Source: Candidatus Bathyarchaeota archaeon
Lineage (GTDB): Archaea > Thermoproteota > Bathyarchaeia > TCS64
DNA: 7,011 nucleotides
Assembly: GCA_003662205.1 (NCBI GenBank)
Contig: QMXQ01000080.1
Span: 1 to 7,011 of the forward strand
Direction of reading: 5' to 3'
Shown here: in pieces, positions 1-4,149 of the stretch
Layout: each line of letters starts with the position of its first letter
Numbering within the stretch: position 1 is the first letter of the stretch
Translations under genes and position numbers: made by a program
Notes under the pieces: generated by a model
Database searches by the model: none
What the model was told of the DNA's origin: nothing
Seen by the model: the letters and a program-made list of their open reading frames with translations, nothing else

Positions 1-375
1 GAACCTCGGCAGGAAGACGTGGGGATGCGCGTAGACCTCCACGCCGCCGGCGGCCTCCACCACCTCAACGGTGGCGACGGTGTGGTCCCCGTGTCCGTGG
101 CTGAGCACGACGCAGTCGACGTCGCTCAGGTCCACCTTCAGGCGCTTGATGTTATGCATCAGCGGCGCCTTATCGTTCCCCGTATCGAAGACCACCTTCC
201 TCCTCCGCCCCCTCGCATCCACCAGCTCTAGGAGGAAGGAGAGCCCCCACTGGCCCTGGAGGCCGCTCCTCTGAACGAGGTTCTCCGCGAGGGTCATAAC
301 CCTCAGCGACCTAACCTTCTCCAACTCCACCGCCACTATTTGTCTCTCCCCGACCCTGAAAAGGCTTAGGCTCAT
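1..375 (-). CDS. Metallo-beta-lactamase-fold hydrolase, COG1237-like (N-terminal part, runs off left edge)
   Basis: Reading the minus strand from the ATG at 375 gives 125 residues with no stop before the window edge, so the C-terminal half is missing. The family signature is clear: SHGHGDHT at residues 92-99 is the HxHxDH metal-binding motif, preceded by VVFDTGND (61-68), the strand-Asp-Thr-Gly element typical of this fold. The stretch LxxxVDLSDVDCVVLSHGHGDH, the GQWGLSFLLE segment near residue 41 and the later YAHPHVF (115-121) resemble the archaeal and bacterial COG1237 hydrolases. Some relatives are described as the dihydropterin-ribofuranosylaminobenzene phosphate synthase of methanopterin biosynthesis. 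That specific activity cannot be assigned here, and a cytoplasmic metal-dependent hydrolase is the safe call. No signal peptide is visible. No Shine-Dalgarno sequence precedes the ATG, and an AT-rich patch lies about 25-30 bases upstream, so the transcript may be leaderless. Divergent from the exported-protein gene at 456. Confidence 0.9.
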   Translation of the reverse strand, partial: MSLSLFRVGERQIVAVELEKVRSLRVMTLAENLVQRSGLQGQWGLSFLLELVDARGRRRKVVFDTGNDKAPLMHNIKRLKVDLSDVDCVVLSHGHGDHTVATVEVVEAAGGVEVYAHPHVFLPRF

Positions 376-397
376 GAACGGAAGATACCGATCAGTG

Positions 398-420
398 TTT
401 CATAATTTCTTTATCTATCA
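398..420. promoter_or_regulatory. AT-rich divergent promoter patch
   Basis: This is the only AT-rich stretch in the 80-base divergent spacer. On the plus strand TTTATCTA (410-417) is a TATA-like element about 25 bases before a possible start near 438-442, giving a short leader for the GTG at 456. On the minus strand AAATTATG (408-401) sits about 25-30 bases before the ATG at 375, which fits a leaderless or near-leaderless transcript. Both boxes are imperfect, so the assignment rests on position as much as on sequence. Confidence 0.4.
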
Positions 421-455
421 CCAAACGAGTAGACGCCGGCCGAGAGAAGGACCCC

Positions 456-2420
456 GTGATCCCGTTGCATGCGAGGAGCCGTAGCGTAGGTGAGACAGTG
501 CGTGGAGCTCTCCCCGTGCTCCTATTTATCTACGTCGCATTCTGCGCCGCCGGCGGCCTCGTCCCGCCCTCCGCGCCCGTTTTATCCTACGCGTCGCCGC
601 CGATCCCCACCTCCGGGAACATGACCGTGGTGGACACCCCTGTCCACCCCGTCGTGATATACGCGGGGGCGATACCCATCGGCAAGGCGTGGACCTACAT
701 CTACAAGCTGAAGGGGGGGCACCGGTATCACGTCTACCTCCTCGGCGACTGGGCCAACGTCGATGAACACGACACAGACTACGACATCTACGTCTACGAG
801 GTCTCGGGCGTCACGGCGAAGCTCATCTCAAGCCACACGGAGTCCGCGGGCCTCCCCGAGCAGGTCGGGAACGACGGCTACGGCCGCTACTTCACGCCGA
901 GCCAGACGGGGAACTACTACTTCGTCGTCGAGAACGATCCCCGGGAGAGCTCCGCGGCCGAGGCCGGGACGCTCATGGTCATCGAGCATATAGACCTCAA
1001 CCGCTGGTACAGCAGGTACATGCACGGGAAGGTGGACGAGAAGCCGGTGAGGGAGACGACCTGGGCCTACGAGTTCAACACCTCCGCCGACCGCATCCGG
1101 GTCTACGTGGACGTCCCGAGCACCCTCGACATGTACGAGGCCCGCCTTTACGTGATGGCGAACCCCGCGGCGGAGAAGGGGGAGCTGCTGAACGGCGTCC
1201 CCGTGGCCTGGGAGCCCGGCCTCCGGGGCGAGAGGAGCGACATCTACGGCGGCTTCAACTTCGACCCCCAGGGCTTCAGGCACGCCGACGCCATGGCGAG
1301 CTGCGAGCACAAGGGCGAGGACATGGTCATAGACTACGAGGCCCCCGTCGGCGGCAACCTCCTCTACCACCTCGTGTTCATCGCCGAGTACTTCAGCGGC
1401 ACGTTGAAGTTCATCGTCCAGACCGACTTCGACCACCCCGCCCTCCAGCTCGTCGACCCCCCCTCCATCGTCGAATCAGGCGAGCCGACGGAGCTGAAGG
1501 TCAAGGTCAGCGACGAGACCGCCATCGATTCCGTCTCCCTCTCGTACTCGACGGACGGCGGCAGCAGCTGGGAGGAGCTGGAGGTATCCGAGGGGGCGAA
1601 CGGCGTTTACAGCGGCGAGGTCCCGCCCCTAAGCGGGGGCACGGTGGTCAGCTACGTCTTCGAGGCGGAGGACGCGATGAGCAACACGGGGGAGGTCCGC
1701 GGCAACTTCACGGCCATGAGCAGCTCCAGCCTAGAGCTGCACCTGGATGACGGCGAGCTCCTGGCCGGCGAGAGCGTCGAGACCTACGGCTATCTGAGCC
1801 ACAGCGGCAAGAAGGTGGAGATCAGGTATACCCACGGCGACACCATCTCGAACTTCACCGTGACGACCGACGAGTCAGGCCGCTTCAGCCACGCCTTCAC
1901 GCCAGACTCGACGGGGGAGTGGCAGGTCTCCGCCCGTTTTCCCGGCGACGCCGCCTGCCACCCCGCGGAGTCGGAGACGCTGAACTTCACCGTCACCAGC
2001 CTGCCGACGAGCCTAACCTGCGTCTTGAGCGCCGACGAGGTCGAGCTCGGGAAGGAGGTGACCGTCTCAGGCGCGTTCAGCCTGGAGCTGGCGGGGCTGG
2101 AGGTGGAGCTGATCTTGAACGCCGCCGGGAACACGACTCGGCATTGGGCGACGACCTCCGCCAACGGCAGCTACAGTGCCACCTTCACGCCCGACTCGAA
2201 GGGGGCGTGGACCGTCCGGGCGCGAATTCAGGGCGACGGCTTCCTGTACGAGGGGGCTGAGAGCGCAGCGGCAGAGTTGACGGTCGTCAGTCCCAGCCTG
2301 AGAACCACGATATATCGGCTCCCAGCGATTCTCGTGAAGCCGCCCTACCTGTACGGCGTGCTGGGGGTCGTCGGCGGAACCACCGGTGGGGTCGTCTTCT
2401 ACATCAGGCGCCGGGAATAA
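456..2420 (+). CDS. Exported, membrane-anchored surface protein with Ig-like repeats
   Basis: A 654-residue protein of no named family. The N-terminus has a hydrophobic segment at about residues 18-36 (ALPVLLFIYVAFCAAGGLV), a likely signal peptide. The C-terminus has one membrane segment at about 632-650 ending in RRRE, so the bulk should face outside with a tiny cytoplasmic tail. Residues about 55-325 form a beta-rich region; the part with YDIYVYEV and TGNYYFVVEND resembles pre-peptidase C-terminal (PPC)-type beta-sandwiches. Residues about 329-420 look like an Ig/FN3 module (VxVSDETAIDSVSLSYSTDGG). Residues about 424-515 and 516-609 are two related Ig-like repeats sharing FTPDSxGxWxVxAR and GDxxxxxxES. 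Seven N-glycosylation sequons are present and no protease catalytic motif was seen. Start choice is open: GTG 456 has a GA-rich GAGAGAAGG five bases upstream, while GTG 498 (residue 15) has GGTGAG three bases upstream and gives a more standard signal peptide. Role could be adhesion, S-layer association or ligand binding; this is inference. Confidence 0.88.
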   Translation: MIPLHARSRSVGETVRGALPVLLFIYVAFCAAGGLVPPSAPVLSYASPPIPTSGNMTVVDTPVHPVVIYAGAIPIGKAWTYIYKLKGGHRYHVYLLGDWANVDEHDTDYDIYVYEVSGVTAKLISSHTESAGLPEQVGNDGYGRYFTPSQTGNYYFVVENDPRESSAAEAGTLMVIEHIDLNRWYSRYMHGKVDEKPVRETTWAYEFNTSADRIRVYVDVPSTLDMYEARLYVMANPAAEKGELLNGVPVAWEPGLRGERSDIYGGFNFDPQGFRHADAMASCEHKGEDMVIDYEAPVGGNLLYHLVFIAEYFSGTLKFIVQTDFDHPALQLVDPPSIVESGEPTELKVKVSDETAIDSVSLSYSTDGGSSWEELEVSEGANGVYSGEVPPLSGGTVVSYVFEAEDAMSNTGEVRGNFTAMSSSSLELHLDDGELLAGESVETYGYLSHSGKKVEIRYTHGDTISNFTVTTDESGRFSHAFTPDSTGEWQVSARFPGDAACHPAESETLNFTVTSLPTSLTCVLSADEVELGKEVTVSGAFSLELAGLEVELILNAAGNTTRHWATTSANGSYSATFTPDSKGAWTVRARIQGDGFLYEGAESAAAELTVVSPSLRTTIYRLPAILVKPPYLYGVLGVVGGTTGGVVFYIRRRE

Positions 2421-2468
2421 ACCTTCAGATCGAAGTGAGGCGCACCCCGGCTTCTGTTCTAAAACATG

Positions 2469-2478
2469 GGTTTATAGG
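2469..2478 (+). promoter_or_regulatory. Possible TATA box for the regulator pair
   Basis: GGTTTATAGG lies in the 185-base spacer between the exported-protein gene and the first regulator. It is the best TATA-like match there and would give a leader of roughly 105 bases to the TTG at 2606. A weaker alternative, CTTTTTAG at 2564-2571, would give a leader of about 10-15 bases. The sequence does not decide between them. Confidence 0.3.
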
Positions 2479-2488
2479 CGCGACGGTC

Positions 2489-2569
2489 TTTTTAGATAAG
2501 CTTGACTCGGAACCTCGGAGAGTACGTGATTTGGCAAGTTTTTTGAGCCTCGAGGGGGTACCTCTTTTT
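2489..2569 (+). terminator. T-run cluster, possible terminator of the exported-protein gene
   Basis: Three T-runs follow the stop at 2420: T5 at 2489-2493, T6 at 2539-2544 and T5 at 2565-2569. The last directly follows a tiny hairpin (GAGG 2552-2555, loop GGGTA, CCTC 2561-2564). Archaeal termination commonly uses T-runs with or without a hairpin, so these are reasonable candidates. If the upstream TATA-like element at 2469 is the real promoter of the regulators, the second and third runs would lie inside their leader and could only attenuate. Confidence 0.3.
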
Positions 2570-2605
2570 AGTGCTCTTTGACACCTGTTAGGAGGGGTAG
2601 GTGGG

Positions 2606-3178
2606 TTGCCCAGGAGGAAGATGCTGGCCGCCAACGAGGACATCGCCAACAAGGTGGTGGAGATGGCGAAGCGGAGGGATTCGACGGTCTTCCAGACCGT
2701 GAACGACATACTGGAGCAGGCGCTGAGGGCCGACGGGATGGGGCTGGACCTGGGGGAGGTCATCGACAAGAGGTGGATGCTCGAGAGGGCGAGGCAGGTG
2801 GGGTTCACCTTCACCGTCGAGCGCCTCCTCTACGACGTGGTGGACGTAGCGTACGACCGCGCCAGGAAGCAGCTGTCAAAGATGTGGCTCGAGACGGGCC
2901 GCTGGTACGGGAAGTACTTCGCCAACAGAGGCGAGGGCGGCCTCGAGGAGTTCAGGGAGGCGATGGCGCTGCTGACCTTCGGCACCTCCGAGTTCGCCTT
3001 CGAGGAGGACCGAGGGGGCGCGGTCTCTGTCGCCTGCGTGGGCGAGCGGTTCACCCCGGGCTTCACGGAGATGTTCAGCCTCTTCATAGAGGGCGCCCTC
3101 GAGGCCCTCGGCTACAAGCGGGTCGAGAGGGAGGTCTCGAAGGGGATCATCCGCCTCAGGTTCGAGAGAACCCGGTGA
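2606..3178 (+). CDS. Ribbon-helix-helix-like regulator with V4R-like C-terminal domain (copy 1)
   Basis: A 190-residue soluble protein without signal peptide or membrane segment. Residues about 6-43 read as a ribbon-helix-helix (CopG/Arc-type) DNA-binding unit: a short strand, helix 1 (NEDIANKVVEMAKRR), a turn (DST), then helix 2 (VFQTVNDILEQALRADG). A middle segment (about 44-100) contains a conserved LExGRWYGKY. The last 90 residues, with a strand pair, helix MFSLFIEGALEALGY and closing strands VEREVSKGIIRLRFER, recall the 4-vinyl-reductase (V4R)/heme-NO-binding-associated small-molecule fold. That match is by pattern only. The next gene is a clear paralogue with the same order of parts. 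Start: TTG 2606 is preceded by GGAGG (2591-2595) and GGTGG (2600-2604); ATG 2621 with AGGAGG just before it would remove five residues. Most likely a transcription regulator acting as a dimer or as a heterodimer with its neighbour. Ligand and targets are unknown. Confidence 0.8.
   Translation: MPRRKMLAANEDIANKVVEMAKRRDSTVFQTVNDILEQALRADGMGLDLGEVIDKRWMLERARQVGFTFTVERLLYDVVDVAYDRARKQLSKMWLETGRWYGKYFANRGEGGLEEFREAMALLTFGTSEFAFEEDRGGAVSVACVGERFTPGFTEMFSLFIEGALEALGYKRVEREVSKGIIRLRFERTR
3174..3178 (+). promoter_or_regulatory. Ribosome binding site overlapping a stop codon
   Basis: GGTGA matches the archaeal anti-Shine-Dalgarno core and includes the TGA stop of the upstream regulator. Six bases separate it from the TTG at 3185. 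This supports TTG as the true start of the second regulator and indicates translation coupled to the first. Confidence 0.7.
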
Positions 3179-3184
3179 AGATAG

Positions 3185-3805
3185 TTGATCAGAGGGACCC
3201 CCGAGGACACCAAGCTCATCGTGCTGCCGAGCCGCCTAGTGGAGCGACTCAAAGCGGTGGCGACGAGGCAGGGGATCTCCCTCTCCAAATACGCGACGGA
3301 GGCGCTGGAGCAGGCGCTGAAGGCTGACGGCCTCGGGGTCTCCCTCGGGGAAACCGTCGATCTGTACCGCCTCGTGGAGGTCCAGAGGGGGGCGGGCGCC
3401 GTCCATATTCCCCGATCGAGCCTGGAGCGCCTGCTGAAGGAGCTGTACCCCGGGAACGGCGAGGAGCTGCGCAGGGTCTGGCATGAGGCGGGGCGCTGGT
3501 ACGGGGAGTACCTGCGGACCAAGCTGAGGGACGACGATGTCCTCGGCTTCTTCGAGAAAGCGCTGCTGGTCTCGTGGAACCTCGACGAGGTGGAGGTCAG
3601 AGACGAGGGGAGTGCTGTGGCGCTGAGGTTCGCCTCCTTCTCGATGTCCCTGGAGAGCACAGAGCTCCTCCTCAGCTACATAACGGGGGCGATGTCCTCC
3701 TTCGGCTATGGGGAATTAGAGAGGGACTATCTGCGGGGGCTGGCGACGGCGCGCTATGTGAGGCAAAGCAGCATCAATTATGCAAGATTTAAACGATCTA
3801 GTTAA
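3185..3805 (+). CDS. Ribbon-helix-helix-like regulator with V4R-like C-terminal domain (copy 2)
   Basis: A 206-residue soluble protein, paralogous to the gene six bases upstream. Residues about 8-43 give a textbook ribbon-helix-helix pattern: strand TKLIVLPS, helix 1 RLVERLKAVATRQG, Gly-Ile-Ser turn, helix 2 LSKYATEALEQALKADG. Shared blocks with copy 1 include EQALKADGLGVSLGE (copy 1: EQALRADGMGLDLGE) and EAGRWYGEY (copy 1: ETGRWYGKY). The C-terminal part again has paired strands, a helix (ESTELLLSYITGAMSSFGY) and closing strands, as expected for the same possible V4R-like ligand domain. It carries a tail of roughly 15 residues, rich in Arg and Ser, that copy 1 lacks. Its ribbon strand is more typical than that of copy 1, so this copy is the more convincing DNA binder. 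Start TTG is supported by the GGTGA just upstream. Probably a regulator forming homo- or heterodimers with copy 1. The surface-glycoprotein gene downstream is a possible target, by proximity only. Confidence 0.82.
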   Translation: MIRGTPEDTKLIVLPSRLVERLKAVATRQGISLSKYATEALEQALKADGLGVSLGETVDLYRLVEVQRGAGAVHIPRSSLERLLKELYPGNGEELRRVWHEAGRWYGEYLRTKLRDDDVLGFFEKALLVSWNLDEVEVRDEGSAVALRFASFSMSLESTELLLSYITGAMSSFGYGELERDYLRGLATARYVRQSSINYARFKRSS

Positions 3806-3814
3806 TTTTCACCA

Positions 3815-3853
3815 TACTCAACCCACCGAGTTTATATTTACTTCTTTTGAGTA
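3815..3853. repeat. Inverted repeat TACTCAA/TTGAGTA around a TATA-like box
   Basis: TACTCAA at 3815-3821 and TTGAGTA at 3847-3853 are perfect 7-base inverted copies separated by 25 bases. Between them lies TTTATATTTA (3831-3840), the best TATA-box match in the window. It could be a far promoter of the surface-glycoprotein gene with operator-like arms, or simply AT-rich sequence downstream of the regulators. A start from this box would give a leader of about 285 bases. Confidence 0.4.
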
Positions 3854-4034
3854 GTAATTTTTAGCATTAACTGGTGCGCGCCGGAGTTGTTTTTGGATGT
3901 AAGTTTTAATCCATTTTTTCGTTGTTCTTCCATGAAAACGGGGAAATATGAGGCTCTATTCGTCTTTTTCGCGTGTTTTCGGGCGGATGTCTCCCCTGTT
4001 TTGTATACATGGGGTGTGGGGCTGTAGACATAGG

Positions 4035-4042
4035 CTTAAGTA
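4035..4042 (+). promoter_or_regulatory. Probable proximal TATA box of the surface-glycoprotein gene
   Basis: CTTAAGTA is TATA-like and centred about 26 bases before 4064-4066. A start there would place the long hairpin (4067-4123) at the very 5' end of the mRNA and give a leader of about 85 bases. It is less canonical than the box at 3831-3840 but the spacing to the hairpin is neat. Confidence 0.4.
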
Positions 4043-4066
4043 GCCAGGCTCAGGTGTTGTATCCGA

Positions 4067-4123
4067 TCGTCGAGTAGGTGGAGGCAGGTCTGAGCATCGC
4101 TCAGATCCCACCGGCTCGGACGA
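4067..4123 (+). promoter_or_regulatory. Long imperfect hairpin in the mRNA leader
   Basis: Three stacked stems can be drawn by hand. The inner stem is TCTGAGC (4090-4096) with GCTCAGA (4100-4106 by offset of one), loop ATC, extended by one G-T and one G-C pair. The middle stem is GGTGG before and CCACC (4108-4112) after, with a five-base AGGCA bulge on the 5' side. The outer stem is TCGTCGAG (4067-4074) with CTCG-g-ACGA (4115-4123), one G bulged. The structure ends 26 bases before the start codon and leaves the ribosome-binding stretch free. A role in mRNA stability or translation control of a heavily expressed surface protein is plausible but inferred. Confidence 0.55.
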
Positions 4124-4149
4124 CGGAAAAAAGAGAGTGAAAAAGAAAA

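Larger units (their letters stand above)
3806..4149 (+). other. AT-rich leader region without a convincing gene
   Basis: This 344-base gap separates the regulator pair from the surface-glycoprotein gene and is visibly AT-rich compared with the genes to its left. It holds a TATA-like box inside a short inverted repeat (3815-3853), several T-runs that could end the regulator transcript (for example 3914-3919 and 3965-3969), a second TATA-like box at 4035-4042, a long imperfect hairpin (4067-4123) and the GAGTGA ribosome-binding stretch (4135-4140) nine bases before the ATG. The only small reading frame noticed (3932-4027, 31 residues) is not convincing. Confidence 0.75.

Noticed and set aside
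828..1436. 202-residue open frame on the minus strand inside the exported-protein gene
   Set aside because: It is the antisense shadow of a GC-rich gene, biased to Val, Asp, Glu, Gly and Arg. The plus-strand frame has a signal peptide, Ig-like domains and a membrane anchor.
2578..3327. 249-residue plus-strand frame overlapping both regulator genes
   Set aside because: Low-complexity Arg/Gly-rich translation with no recognisable domain. The overlapping frames encode two clear paralogues with ribosome binding sites.
3112..3660. 182-residue minus-strand frame over the second regulator
   Set aside because: Ser/Arg-rich antisense shadow with no motif, fully covered by the well-supported plus-strand gene.
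3932..4027. 31-residue plus-strand frame starting ATG AAA ACG in the leader region
   Set aside because: A TATA-like TTTTAA lies about 25 bases upstream, so a leaderless small peptide is conceivable. There is no ribosome binding site, no recognisable motif and no way to test conservation here.
4067..4123. tRNA or box C/D guide RNA in the leader
   Set aside because: No cloverleaf arms or T-loop sequence are seen, and the C and D box motifs are not correctly arranged. A simple bulged hairpin explains the pairing.
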